Shown: positions 9,027 through 17,671 of the stretch, one piece after another | How the letters are laid out: each line of letters begins with the position of its first letter | Position numbering within the stretch: the first letter of the stretch is position 1 | NCBI RefSeq assembly: GCF_030814955.1 | Contig: NZ_JAUSWB010000006.1 | Span: 268,001-332,000, forward strand | Origin: Planomicrobium stackebrandtii | Lineage (GTDB): Bacteria > Bacillota > Bacilli > Bacillales_A > Planococcaceae | Direction: 5' to 3' | DNA length: 64,000 nucleotides | Notes under the pieces: generated by a model | Told to the model about the DNA's origin: nothing | Seen by the model: only the letters and a program-made list of their open reading frames with translations | Databases searched by the model: none | Program-made: the position numbers and the translations under genes

Positions 9027-10115
9027 ATGAAAATACAAGCAGCCGTTACACATGGCTTAGGAGAAGAATTTAAGTTTGAAGAAGTGGAACTGGGCGAACC
9101 TAAAATGAATGAGGTGCTGGTGAAAATTGTGGCATCTGGTGTTTGCCATACGGATGCTGTTGCAAGGGATTTAGGCTTGTCTCCATTTCCTGCAGTCCTG
9201 GGACATGAAGGGTCAGGAATCGTTGAAAAAGTGGGATCTGCCGTTACGACCATTCAGGCCGGTGATCACGTCGTGCTGTCATTTGCTTATTGTGGCCATT
9301 GCGAAAATTGCCTGACGGGACATCCAACTGTTTGCCTAAATTTCAACGACTTGAACTTTGGCGGCAAAATGCAGGATGGCACAAACCGAATCCATCACCA
9401 CGATCATGCCGTGTCGACGTTTTTCGGTCAATCGTCTTTTGGCACTTTCGCTGTGACCAATGAACGAAATGTCGTCAAAGTTGATCCGGAAGTCGATTTG
9501 ACACTCCTCGGCCCTCTAGGCTGCGGTATTCAGACGGGTGCTGGAACGGTATTGAACCGGTTCAAACCTGAGTTTGGCTCTTCCATCGCCATTTACGGCA
9601 GCGGAGCGGTCGGATTGAGCGCGGTCATGGCCGCGAAAATCGCCGGCTGCTTTAACATCATTGCGGTTGACATTCATGATAGCCGTCTGGAACTTGCTAG
9701 GGAATTGGGAGCGACGCATACACTCAACGGTAAAAATGTCGACGTCGTACAAGAGATCAAAAAAATCACAAAAGGCGGTACACATTACGCGGTTGAGACC
9801 ACCGGAGTGCCGCCGGTCGTTAAACAAGCGATCCATGCCCTTCGCCCGCTCGGTTCATGCGCCATTGTCGGCGTGACACCCGAAATCACATTCGATGTCC
9901 ATAATGACATCATGGCTGAAGGCAAAACTGTCATGGGCGTAATTGAAGGAGACTCAATTCCGCAAGTGTTTATTCCGCAGCTGGTGGATTATTATAAACG
10001 CGGCCTGTTCCCATTCGATAAATTAACTAAAGTCTATGATTTTGACCAGCTTAACGAAGCATTCGAAGACTCAAAAAAAGGCATTACCATCAAGCCAATC
10101 GTAAAAATCAGTTAA
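9027..10115 (+). CDS. Zinc-dependent alcohol dehydrogenase, aryl-alcohol type
   Basis: A 362-residue medium-chain NAD-dependent dehydrogenase. Catalytic zinc ligands are in GVCHTD and GHEGSG. The structural zinc site is the four-Cys stretch CGHCENCLTGHPTVC (about residues 90-105). The Rossmann motif is YGSGAVGLSAVMAA. The length and the NFGGKMQDG insertion resemble benzyl/aryl-alcohol dehydrogenases (XylB-like), so it probably oxidises a primary or aromatic alcohol; substrate not proven. AGGAGG at 9016-9021 sets the start. It stands alone, with a hairpin terminator downstream. Confidence 0.85.
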   Translation: MKIQAAVTHGLGEEFKFEEVELGEPKMNEVLVKIVASGVCHTDAVARDLGLSPFPAVLGHEGSGIVEKVGSAVTTIQAGDHVVLSFAYCGHCENCLTGHPTVCLNFNDLNFGGKMQDGTNRIHHHDHAVSTFFGQSSFGTFAVTNERNVVKVDPEVDLTLLGPLGCGIQTGAGTVLNRFKPEFGSSIAIYGSGAVGLSAVMAAKIAGCFNIIAVDIHDSRLELARELGATHTLNGKNVDVVQEIKKITKGGTHYAVETTGVPPVVKQAIHALRPLGSCAIVGVTPEITFDVHNDIMAEGKTVMGVIEGDSIPQVFIPQLVDYYKRGLFPFDKLTKVYDFDQLNEAFEDSKKGITIKPIVKIS

Positions 10116-10148
10116 CCATAAAAGCGCTCCTCAAAAAGGGCTGCTCAA

Positions 10149-10192
10149 CTGCAGACAAGCTCTGTGCAATCGGGTTTGTCTACAGTTTTTTT
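10149..10192 (+). terminator. Alcohol dehydrogenase terminator
   Basis: CTGCAGACAAGC pairs imperfectly with GTTTGTCTACAG and is followed by TTTTTTT. From here to 10390 I see no gene. Confidence 0.65.
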
Positions 10193-10390
10193 GATTTTCC
10201 GAATCACTTGTTGGCATTGAGAGCGTTCTGATCAGAAAAATTTAGAGGCTAAATTAATAAAAGTGATTGGCAAATTCCACTTTCACGACAAAAGAGAAGG
10301 ATAAGAAGTGATCTCTTCTCTTCCTATAATCGCTCATATGTTAACTAATTTTTAAAAAACCAGCTTAACAAAATACCTGCAATCAGCAAT

Positions 10391-10900
10391 TCAACTCTCC
10401 CCTGTACTAAACTGTTTATAACCATCCCAATCGTATATTACCTCTTGCTCTTCACCGTTTACGGTGTAGTTAATTCTTGCCGCGCGATGCGGATCTTCTG
10501 ATACTTCACCAAGTTGCAGTTTTAATACAATTCTTCCTGTTTCGTCAATCTCATAACCACTGATATCTTCGACAGCCCCTATATCATGTCCCTCTGAATA
10601 AACACCTACTTGCTTTAAAGGATCCGCTCCATAAACTTCATAAGCAATTCCGTCTTCATCAAATGTAACGGGTTCGTGATTCTCTTTAACTAAATCGAAA
10701 GAATTAATTGTAACAGCCTCTTCCCCTGTCCACTCAATTTCATGAATCATAGAGTAAGTGGAATTAGCTTCAATCGAATCCATGTAGATACTGTCCAGAA
10801 GAAACTCCCCATTTTCTGCGTTTTCAACCTCTTCAGTCTCACTGCAAGCAGCTAATGTAAAAATAATTAGCAGAGCTGGTAATACACACAATCTCTTCAT
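10391..10900 (-). CDS. Hypothetical lipoprotein
   Basis: 169 residues. A signal sequence ends in the lipobox FTLAAC (Cys about residue 18), so the mature protein should be lipid-anchored outside the membrane. The rest is acidic and beta-strand-like, with repeated Glu/Asp and the stretches NSFDLVKENHEPVTF and INYTVNGEEQEVIYDWDG. I recognise no family. The ATG at 10900 is chosen because AAGGAG lies 8 bases upstream, whereas the ATG nine bases earlier would abut it. It opens an AT-rich region of small secreted or membrane ORFs. Confidence 0.75.
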   Translation of the reverse strand: MKRLCVLPALLIIFTLAACSETEEVENAENGEFLLDSIYMDSIEANSTYSMIHEIEWTGEEAVTINSFDLVKENHEPVTFDEDGIAYEVYGADPLKQVGVYSEGHDIGAVEDISGYEIDETGRIVLKLQLGEVSEDPHRAARINYTVNGEEQEVIYDWDGYKQFSTGES

Positions 10901-10909
10901 TGCTTCCAT

Positions 10910-11383
10910 CTCCTTTCTTTATATCCTTATAATTACCGATACCCTACTTTTTCTCACTTAAAAGTGACTTGGGCCTTTATGGTATATAGTGGATTTTTCA
11001 TTTGCGTATAAAAATGAAGAATCTTATTTTAGATAAAGTCCTTCCCTTCTGATAACATCGTGATGTGTAAACCGTTCAATTACATAGTTTACTTGTAACA
11101 CAAGCAGGAACTTCAATTGGAACATTACTTATTTCCCGTTAAGTTAACTTTAAGATTGGATCAAAACTCTATATAATCATATTTATCTTCGCAATATTTT
11201 TACAAACCCTTCCGTTTTCAACTTAAAAAAAATTATTAGGTCAGTAATATTGAAATAAAGAGTTTACAAAGTAATTTTAGATTAGTTTTAAACTGCATTG
11301 CCCTAAGCTAGTTCAACTAAAAGATTCAGAACAAGTAATTGTTGAGATCACTACTATTTGCATGAGAAAGGAGAAGCACTAGT
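10910..11383. other. AT-rich intergenic stretch, no gene seen
   Basis: About 470 bases of AT-rich DNA between the lipoprotein gene and a small membrane protein gene. I found no ORF with a ribosome binding site, no clear hairpin terminator and no RNA motif. The last 30 bases carry the AAAGGAG of the next gene. Confidence 0.6.
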
Positions 11384-11590
11384 ATGTCGAAAATAGAAAA
11401 TTCTAGATGGAAACTTAGTATGGCTGGCTTTACAGCGTTTGTTTTAGCTACTATTTTCTACTTAATAACTGGTCCTAATATACCTGCCATACTTGGCTTT
11501 TTAACATCTGCAATAGTATTGTTCATTATAAATGCTGTTTATGTTTTTTACACAAACAAGAAATCAGGGAATACAAAAAATCAGATATAG
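11384..11590 (+). CDS. Small two-helix membrane protein
   Basis: 68 residues with two hydrophobic helices (about residues 12-32 and 35-55), a short polar N-terminus and the Lys-rich tail TNKKSGNTKNQI. No family recognised. GAAAGGAG lies 11 bases before the ATG, which supports translation. Neighbouring ORFs at 11851, 12179, 12447 and 14230 are of the same small, hydrophobic type. Confidence 0.65.
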   Translation: MSKIENSRWKLSMAGFTAFVLATIFYLITGPNIPAILGFLTSAIVLFIINAVYVFYTNKKSGNTKNQI

Positions 11591-11722
11591 ACTAACTACT
11601 AGACGTCTGCTGTTCCCATCATTTAAAACCGTCCGTAGTACAATGCAGAATGGCTACTGATTGTAATGGAGTTGATTTTTCATTTACTTCATTTCTCTTT
11701 TTTAAATTAATCTTATAAAATA

Positions 11723-11755
11723 ATAAAATCAGGAGCCTCATGCTCCTGGTTTTAT
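11723..11755. terminator. Bidirectional terminator-like hairpin
   Basis: AATAAAATCAGGAGC and GCTCCTGGTTTTATT form a long stem with a four-base loop and A/T flanks. Confidence 0.7.
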
Positions 11756-11850
11756 TATTAATTAAATTGATATTTCATCAGTATTAGTTTGCGGTAGTAG
11801 AATTCTAGTGAAGGAGATCATGAAATGTTTAATCTAATCTCACCAATCAG

Positions 11851-12024
11851 CTGATTAAGATTATCCTGATTTGGATTATATACGTTCTAATATTTACAGA
11901 TGGCAACTTTTCTTATCCTCAAGATAAAATCTTTATTATTTTAGTTACAATATTTTATATTTTACTAACGATTTTTTGCCTTTGGAGAATAAAAATCCTA
12001 GTAAAAAAGTGCGATCTGAACTAA
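11851..12024 (+). pseudogene. Small membrane protein ORF with disrupted start
   Basis: The frame is open from 11833 to the TAA at 12022 and from 11851 encodes a convincing small membrane protein: a first helix (IKIILIWIIYVLIF), a polar turn with Asp/Gly/Asn and a second helix (IFIILVTIFYILLTIFCLW), then a Lys-rich end. It has no ATG. A good AAGGAGATC at 11811 is followed by ATGs at 11820 and 11825, both in other frames that stop within ten codons. A single indel between 11825 and 11851 would join start and body. It is either a frameshifted gene or one using the CTG at 11851. Confidence 0.5.
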
Positions 12025-12056
12025 GCGGACTTTAAAAGTAATGCATAATAACGATA

Positions 12057-12096
12057 AAGACCAGGTAAGGGATCCCCCTTTTTCCTGGCCTTTTTG
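12057..12096 (+). terminator. Terminator-like hairpin
   Basis: AAAGACCAGG and CCTGGCCTTT flank a C-rich loop and are followed by T residues. Confidence 0.65.
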
Positions 12097-12130
12097 AATG
12101 TAACTTACTTGCTAATAAGTTACATTCAAA
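12093..12130. repeat. Perfect 15 bp inverted repeat containing TTACATTCA
   Basis: TTTGAATGTAACTTA and TAAGTTACATTCAAA are exact reverse complements around an 8-base spacer. Variants of the half-site occur nearby: AATGTAACTCACT at 12171, TAAGTTACATTCAT near 12430 and GTTACATTCAAT near 12853. All are intergenic or at gene ends. Confidence 0.6.
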
Positions 12131-12178
12131 ATTAATAAAAAACCTACTGGATTTAAGTAGATATATTTCCAATGTAAC

Positions 12179-12352
12179 TCACTTCTTCTGTAGCTTAGGC
12201 AAGAAATACGTACTGCTTCCCATTAGTATTCCTCCAAGTACTCCAAGCAACACGCCAATTATTATCCACGTTGTCGATAAAAGAGTGGACAAATATATTC
12301 CTGACATAAACATGATCAAGCCAATTAACAAACAGGTTATCCATCTTTTCAT
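12179..12352 (-). CDS. 57-residue membrane protein
   Basis: On the minus strand an ATG at 12352 follows GGAGGAG by six bases and opens 57 codons to a TGA at 12179. The product has two hydrophobic helices (CLLIGLIMFMSGIYL and WIIIGVLLGVLGGILMG) with Gly-rich faces, a Lys/Arg N-terminus and a KLQKK tail. The strong ribosome binding site and clear topology support a real gene. I know no named family; it resembles many unannotated small membrane proteins of Bacillales. It lies just upstream of a second small membrane gene on the same strand pattern. Confidence 0.6.
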   Translation of the reverse strand: MKRWITCLLIGLIMFMSGIYLSTLLSTTWIIIGVLLGVLGGILMGSSTYFLPKLQKK

Positions 12353-12446
12353 TCTTCTCCTCCAATAGAGCTTTTTGATAAATACTCGAATTTTTGACCC
12401 TTGTTATTTTGAACTAAACATAATTCACATTAAGTTACATTCATAA

Positions 12447-12740
12447 TTAGCTGATTTGTTCTTTATTAAAAATCCCTTTTATCAAACACCAAATTCCAAC
12501 TAGACAGATAACAGGAAAAATAAGAATTGGATAAATGATTTCTGCCCACCCAGTAGTTTCAACAGATCCAAATGTTGTATAAAGCCCTCCAATAAGCCAA
12601 GAAAAAAATGGTGCAACTAAAGCTATCAAAGTAATCCCCCATACGATTTGTTTCTTTTTCTGTGACTTGTGTCTACTACAAATATAAGCGACAGCCAAAC
12701 CGAGACTTAAAATTATTAAAGGAAAAACAACTTCTAACAT
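12447..12740 (-). CDS. Small three-helix membrane protein
   Basis: 97 residues with three hydrophobic segments (about 3-20, 34-55 and 69-88), separated by a basic KSQKKK loop and a short outer loop FGSVETTGW. No family recognised. GGGAG lies about ten bases before the ATG. The strand matches the 57-residue ORF downstream of it, and the two could be co-transcribed across about 90 bases. Confidence 0.6.
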   Translation of the reverse strand: MLEVVFPLIILSLGLAVAYICSRHKSQKKKQIVWGITLIALVAPFFSWLIGGLYTTFGSVETTGWAEIIYPILIFPVICLVGIWCLIKGIFNKEQIS

Positions 12741-12908
12741 GAGTATGGCTCCCTTCCTTAACTTTTAATTTGTGCCAAATTTTCGGAGTAATATGAGTTA
12801 ATTTTCTTTTTCATAAATTCTAATAATCGAATATAACTTAACGGCACTTTTGTTACATTCAATCTACTGTCAACTCTTACTTCTTACTTTCTAAATATCA
12901 ACGAGAGC

Positions 12909-14042
12909 TCACCGAAGTTTTATCCGGTAATGGCTCATGGATTTTGGTATGCCTTTTATCTCAATCACTCCGCTATACAGCAATTGGCGAATCCGATATT
13001 CCAAATAGAAGGAATCAACAAACTCCTGCAGTTCTGCAACGATTTCCCCGATTACTTTTCCAGTCAGGATGAAATCTTTACTCTCTTGTTTTTGGTGCAG
13101 CTTTTCGAGTTTCTCTATAATGAGTAAATCGTAATAATCTGCTGGCACAGTTTTGAGTTCTTCATCTTTCCAAATGCGCAGCACTTCCTCCGTTTCGGAA
13201 AGGGCAGCCCATTCTTTAAGATAATAGTCTCTTTTTTCTTTAGGTAAAGGTTCAGCATTTTGCTCATTTTTAAAGAACAGCTTTAGTTTTTCCGCATTCA
13301 GAAATCCCGTATGAAAATAAACGGATCCGTCTTCAACAGCCATGTATTTCTCGTACAGTTCCATTGTATTCATCAGAATAATCCTATTTGTTTTATTCCG
13401 TAGCAAATAAAGATAAAAACGAAGGCCTATTTGTTCTTTTGCATTACCTCCGTACCAGATGTAGACAGGAATGTCAGGCGCTATATCTTCGATTTGCAGC
13501 ACAGCATTTTTAAACTTTCGCTCATATTCATTATCTTCTTGCCCAGAATTGATATTGTCAAACAGCCACTCCGAACGGAAGTCCAGACCTTCTTTTTCAG
13601 GCATCTTCCACAACGGGCCGATGGAAAAGATATCCGGAAATGCAATTACGGTCTTAGGACGCTCCAGCCCGGCTCTTAATGAACTTTCTGCAAATTCCGA
13701 AGTCACAATATGAACTGAACTCGCATGATTCTCGCCTTTCTTTCTCTGGCGATTTTTTCGAATCTGTTTATTTATTTCGTCCGCTAGTTTGTTCAAATCA
13801 CGATGATTTATAAATATGCTTCTGCCTTCAACAGGTTTTCTTTCAGTATGAATAAATGACTTAAAGTCTTCTGCGGATTCCACATTGTACGTCTCTGGAT
13901 TGCTGCTCTCTATTAAATCCGATCCTGTCACATATTTTCCAGTTTCGATTCGATAAACTATAACAAGGTGCTCTTCAATTAGAAAATAGATAAATGGATA
14001 ATTGACTCTAGTCTCGATTAAAATCTCCCTTTCCTTTTCCAT
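12909..14042 (-). CDS. DUF1835/DUF3658 domain protein
   Basis: 377 residues, cytoplasmic, no signal or membrane helices. After about 100 residues of variable sequence comes a DUF1835-type block beginning VHIVTSEFAESSLRAGL and including FPDIFSIGPLW. A C-terminal DUF3658-like block (DYYDLLIIEKLEKL to YSGVIEIKG) follows, with winged-helix-like spacing. The family is common in Bacillales and functionally uncharacterised. The start ATG at 14042 lies upstream of the conserved part. It has no operon partners, and the flanking DNA is repeat-rich and AT-rich. Confidence 0.75.
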   Translation of the reverse strand: MEKEREILIETRVNYPFIYFLIEEHLVIVYRIETGKYVTGSDLIESSNPETYNVESAEDFKSFIHTERKPVEGRSIFINHRDLNKLADEINKQIRKNRQRKKGENHASSVHIVTSEFAESSLRAGLERPKTVIAFPDIFSIGPLWKMPEKEGLDFRSEWLFDNINSGQEDNEYERKFKNAVLQIEDIAPDIPVYIWYGGNAKEQIGLRFYLYLLRNKTNRIILMNTMELYEKYMAVEDGSVYFHTGFLNAEKLKLFFKNEQNAEPLPKEKRDYYLKEWAALSETEEVLRIWKDEELKTVPADYYDLLIIEKLEKLHQKQESKDFILTGKVIGEIVAELQEFVDSFYLEYRIRQLLYSGVIEIKGIPKSMSHYRIKLR

Positions 14043-14118
14043 AATTTTACCATATGTTTTTTTGATAATAAGGGTTCTTAACTAAACAATCTATCCTGAG
14101 TTAAACTTAGAAAAAACC

Positions 14119-14140
14119 ATTCGTAAAAGTACACTTTTAC
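14119..14140. repeat. TTCGTAAA-type repeat, outlying copy
   Basis: ATTCGTAAAAGTACACTTTTAC is nearly the same as part of the palindromic repeat at 14553-14580 (RTTCGTAAAAGTACACYTTTAC), indicating a dispersed intergenic repeat on both sides of the small gene at 14230. Confidence 0.55.
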
Positions 14141-14229
14141 AATCTAAAGAACTTTTGACATTCTTCTCAACATACATATTTCCAATCAAGTCTATGGTAA
14201 TATAAGGATAAAATAAAAGAGGTGATTCG

Positions 14230-14427
14230 ATGAATAAGATTTTAGCATTCTCAATTTTAGGGATGGGGTTAACTGGTGCCGTTTTAATAATCTCAGTTGC
14301 TCTATTATTTAATCCTCCAATAGGAAATGTATTGAAGATAGTTCTTGCTGGTTCAGCAACAGCTTTTGTTATATTAGCTATCTCGGCTCGAGTCCTTCGT
14401 CAGCGATTAGATGAAATAACAGAGTAA
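14230..14427 (+). CDS. Small two-helix membrane protein
   Basis: 65 residues: helix 1 about residues 4-27, helix 2 about 35-54, then a charged tail RVLRQRLDEITE. AAGAGGTGA precedes the ATG at good distance. No family recognised. It is flanked on both sides by TTCGTAAA-type inverted repeats. Confidence 0.6.
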   Translation: MNKILAFSILGMGLTGAVLIISVALLFNPPIGNVLKIVLAGSATAFVILAISARVLRQRLDEITE

Positions 14428-14552
14428 AATATTCATTAAAATAGTAGAGTCGGTATTAAGGAGCAGACAAATTTGTCTGCTTCTTTTCCACGTAGAATGA
14501 TTTTAAATTGAAGGTGGATCACTCATAAACGATATAAAACCATTACTCAAAC

Positions 14553-14675
14553 CGTTCGTAAAAGTACACCTTTACGAACGCTTCAAAACATCTGAAAAAC
14601 CGCAAAAAAGAACGTTCGTAAATATGTCAAAACACTTTACGAACGTTCGCTGATTTGTACCCATGTTTACGAACG
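14553..14675. repeat. Cluster of CGTTCGTAAA inverted repeats
   Basis: CGTTCGTAAA occurs at 14553-14562 and 14613-14622. Its reverse complement TTTACGAACG occurs at 14571-14580, 14636-14645 and 14666-14675. They form two palindromes with 8- and 13-base spacers plus one extra half-site. Nothing here codes for protein. Together with the terminator at 14714 this accounts for the 330-base gap after the gene at 14230. Confidence 0.7.
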
Positions 14676-14713
14676 AAAATATCTCAAGTGTGCAGAAAAC
14701 CGATGTTCCTTAA

Positions 14714-14757
14714 ACAAAAAGCCGAGTGTCCTGTTAAGGCACTCGACTTTTCTTTTT
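14714..14757. terminator. Terminator before M42 peptidase end
   Basis: AAAAGCCGAGTGTCC and GGCACTCGACTTTT form a stem with two small bulges, with A and T runs on both sides. It can end the minus-strand peptidase operon. Confidence 0.7.
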
Positions 14758-14761
14758 GTCT

Positions 14762-15841
14762 TCATGTATCCAAAAAGGTCTTTCCAATTAACTCATTGGA
14801 AGAAAAAATAAATGCTTCCACCAAGCGCACGGTGTTTTTCAGGTCATCCAAATCGACAATTTCAATCGGGGTATGGGTATAGCGCGAAGGAATGGAAACC
14901 ACTCCTGACGAAACCCCAGTAGATGTCATATGGATAGCTCCAGCATCTGTGCCGATGCCCATAAAAATCTCCTGCTGGTAAGGAATGCTTTGCTCTACTG
15001 CCACTTTTTCCAAAAGGCCTGTGACAAGCGGATGGGCAATCAATGATTTATCAGCAATTTTAATGCATGGACCGCCTCCAAGCGTACGCGTTCCAGTCAT
15101 GAGTACATCATACGTATCGCTGGTTGGCGTGGTATCGACAGCCAAGGCAAAATCCGGTTTGATCCCCGGTGACAAAACAGAAGCTCCCCGCAAGCCCACT
15201 TCTTCCTGGACCGTAAAGACACAGTAGATGTCGCCGTGTTTGTCGTCTTTGTTTGACGCCAGATTCTTGATCAGTTCGATCAACACGGCGCAGCCTGCGC
15301 GGTCATCCAGTGCTTTTCCGACGACGCGGTTGCGCTTCTTATCTCCCACTAATTTCAGTCCGCTGCCATAGCTGATGGGCTGGCCGACCTTGATGCCCAT
15401 TTCAAGAACTTCCTCTGTCGAAGATGCCCCAACATCGATATACAAATCACGGTGGGAAGTGATGCGTTTGGGATCATCCCACTTCACATAGTGGACAGCT
15501 AACGTTCCAATTACCCCTTCTATATAACCCTCGGCCCCTTTAATCGTAACCGGCTGAGCCAGCAGGACCCGGTTATCGAATCCGCCAAGCTGTTCGAAAC
15601 GCAGGGTGCCGTTCGGCTCGATTTTCTTGACGATAAAGCCGATTTCATCGGCATGCGCCGCTAGCAGAATGGATGGCATCTGTGGATCTGTCGCTTTTAT
15701 TGTCGCAATCAGATTTCCCAGTGCATCAACTTCTACTTTATCCACTTTGTTTTCTATTTCACTTTTGATAAAGCGTTGAACATCCTGTTCAAATCCGCTT
15801 GGCCCTACCAGTTCACATAAACCTTTCAGCAATTCATACAA
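14762..15841 (-). CDS. M42 family metallo-aminopeptidase
   Basis: 359-residue cytoplasmic di-metal peptidase of the glutamyl-aminopeptidase/TET type. These form large tetrahedral assemblies that trim short peptides from the N-terminus. Metal ligands and catalytic residues are visible in AAHADEIGFIV (His, Asp), KALDDRAGCAVLIEL (Asp), TVQEEVGLRGA (Glu-Glu) and AVDTTPT (Asp), with the final His in SRYTHTPIEIVDL. It lies 17 bases downstream of a peptide-binding lipoprotein on the same strand, so uptake and hydrolysis are likely co-expressed. Confidence 0.92.
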   Translation of the reverse strand: MYELLKGLCELVGPSGFEQDVQRFIKSEIENKVDKVEVDALGNLIATIKATDPQMPSILLAAHADEIGFIVKKIEPNGTLRFEQLGGFDNRVLLAQPVTIKGAEGYIEGVIGTLAVHYVKWDDPKRITSHRDLYIDVGASSTEEVLEMGIKVGQPISYGSGLKLVGDKKRNRVVGKALDDRAGCAVLIELIKNLASNKDDKHGDIYCVFTVQEEVGLRGASVLSPGIKPDFALAVDTTPTSDTYDVLMTGTRTLGGGPCIKIADKSLIAHPLVTGLLEKVAVEQSIPYQQEIFMGIGTDAGAIHMTSTGVSSGVVSIPSRYTHTPIEIVDLDDLKNTVRLVEAFIFSSNELIGKTFLDT

Positions 15842-15858
15842 CCCTCATCCACTCCAAA

Positions 15859-17499
15859 CTATTGATTTGATAGGTACACGTCTGTCATTAAATCGTTGCT
15901 CATCGGGTGCGGCACGTAATCTTCCACATAATCGCTTTGTGCAAGCGGCGGTGTTGTATAAGCCAACATTACCCAAGGTGCATCTTCCTGGAATAATGCC
16001 TGTGCTTCTTTATAAAGCTCTGTCCGCTTGTCCTGATCAATGGTTTCACGCGCTTCTGTAATCAACGAGGTAAACTCATCACTCTTATAGAAAGCTATAT
16101 TCTGTGCGGGCACTTCCGCATTGGTTTTGCTTAAGTTTGGATACAGGAAGTTATCAGGATCCGCCATTACTCCGGTCCAGCCGTACATTGCCATACTGTG
16201 CTTCCCGCTCTTCGTATCGTCTAGGTATGTTGCCCATTCTGTTGAGACGATTTCTGCCGTGATGCCAATTTCGGCTAAATCCGACTGGATCGCTTCAGCG
16301 ATTTTCATCGGCTCAGGCAAGTACGGACGAGGATTGCTCATCGTGTACAATTCTGTCTCGAAGCCATTTTCAAAGCCTGCTTCGGCCAATAGTTTTTTCG
16401 CTTCTTCAACATTGTAATCGTATTTTTCCAGTGCATCGTCGTGGCTCCATAACGATGGCGGCAACGGGCTTGTTGCCGGGTCTGCCATGCCGTTGTAAAA
16501 TGCATCGACGATTTCCTCTTTATTGATGGCCATATTGATCGCTTTTCGAACCAACGGATCATCGAACGGTTCTTTTTCCATATTGAAGGCCATATAGCCG
16601 ATATTGAAACTTGGGCGCTTCTGCAGTTCAAGCCCTTGTGCTTCTTCGACGACATTGGTGTCTCCCGCATTCATTCCGTCCAAGACGTCAATTTCTCCAG
16701 TTTGCAAGGCGTTCAAACGAGCGGCATTTTCAGGAATTACCTGGTAAATCAGCTTGTCCAAATACGGTTTGCCATCCATCCAGTACTCAGGATTTTTTGC
16801 CAACGTAATGGTGCTGTTGCGGCTCCACTCTTCGAACATGAATGGTCCCGTCCCCACCGGGTGTTCGTTCAATTCAGCTCCGTATTGTTCGATGGCAGCC
16901 GGGCTCGCGATTCCGAACATGGAAATGGCTAAATAGCTGAGGAACGGCGCAGTTTTTCGCTTCAATTTGATTTCAAGTTCATGTTCGCCAGTCGCTAAAA
17001 CATGCTCAATCAAATGATTTTCGTCTCCTTTAAATCCGCCATAGAGGAACGGATAATAAGGGAAATCTCCTTGGTGGTACGGGTTTTCCGGATCCATCCA
17101 TCGTTCAAAGTTGAAGACAACAGCTTCAGCGTTAAAGTCCGTTCCATCATGGAATTTGACGCCTTCCCGCAACTGGAATGTCCAAGTCAAGCCATCTTCA
17201 CTGGAGTTGTACTCTGTTGCCAGTTTAGGCTGCAGTTCCAAGTTCTGATCGTATTCCAATAAGGTTTCAAAAATATTGTGGGTGACCCGGATGGATTCGC
17301 CATCCGTGACATTGATCGGATCCAACCCGACCGAATCGGCTCCTCGGCCGTAAATCAATGTACCGCCCTGTTTGTCTTCTTCGGTCATATCTTCTCCGGT
17401 ATTTTCCGTACCCCCTGTTTCATCGCCTCCGGAACAGGCTGCCAACAATAAAACCAAAATCAACATAAAATAAAATGGACGATACTGTTTCTTCTCCAT
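15859..17499 (-). CDS. Oligopeptide-type ABC substrate-binding lipoprotein
   Basis: 546 residues with a signal peptide ending in the lipobox LLAAC (Cys about 22), an acidic Gly/Glu-rich linker, then a family 5 solute-binding fold. ADSVGLDPINVTDGESIRVTHNIFETLLEYD is the family signature region, and LREGVKFHDGTDFNAEAVVFNFERW matches dipeptide/oligopeptide binders (AppA/DppE/GsiB group). No permease or ATPase genes are adjacent, so it must use a transporter encoded elsewhere. It probably forms one transcript with the M42 peptidase downstream. Confidence 0.9.
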   Translation of the reverse strand: MEKKQYRPFYFMLILVLLLAACSGGDETGGTENTGEDMTEEDKQGGTLIYGRGADSVGLDPINVTDGESIRVTHNIFETLLEYDQNLELQPKLATEYNSSEDGLTWTFQLREGVKFHDGTDFNAEAVVFNFERWMDPENPYHQGDFPYYPFLYGGFKGDENHLIEHVLATGEHELEIKLKRKTAPFLSYLAISMFGIASPAAIEQYGAELNEHPVGTGPFMFEEWSRNSTITLAKNPEYWMDGKPYLDKLIYQVIPENAARLNALQTGEIDVLDGMNAGDTNVVEEAQGLELQKRPSFNIGYMAFNMEKEPFDDPLVRKAINMAINKEEIVDAFYNGMADPATSPLPPSLWSHDDALEKYDYNVEEAKKLLAEAGFENGFETELYTMSNPRPYLPEPMKIAEAIQSDLAEIGITAEIVSTEWATYLDDTKSGKHSMAMYGWTGVMADPDNFLYPNLSKTNAEVPAQNIAFYKSDEFTSLITEARETIDQDKRTELYKEAQALFQEDAPWVMLAYTTPPLAQSDYVEDYVPHPMSNDLMTDVYLSNQ

Positions 17500-17671
17500 G
17501 TCTTTTCCCCCTCGTATGATTTTTCCGCTTTTTGTCTACATAACGGAAGTGAATTATGTATATCAACAAACAAAAGAATATAAATCTCAGTATAATCATT
17601 TTAATGCAAATTATCAAATAAATATTCAATTTTTCTTCATAAAAAGTATTACCAAGAATATTCCTGTCCAA

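Noticed and set aside
10340..10390. Tiny minus-strand frame ending LLIAGILLSWFFKN after the lipoprotein gene
   Set aside because: Only about 14 codons from a TTG; too short to call a gene, though it could be the tail of a lost small membrane protein.
14553..14675. CRISPR array reading of the CGTTCGTAAA repeats
   Set aside because: The units are 10 bp, alternate in orientation and have irregular short spacers. No cas gene is nearby.
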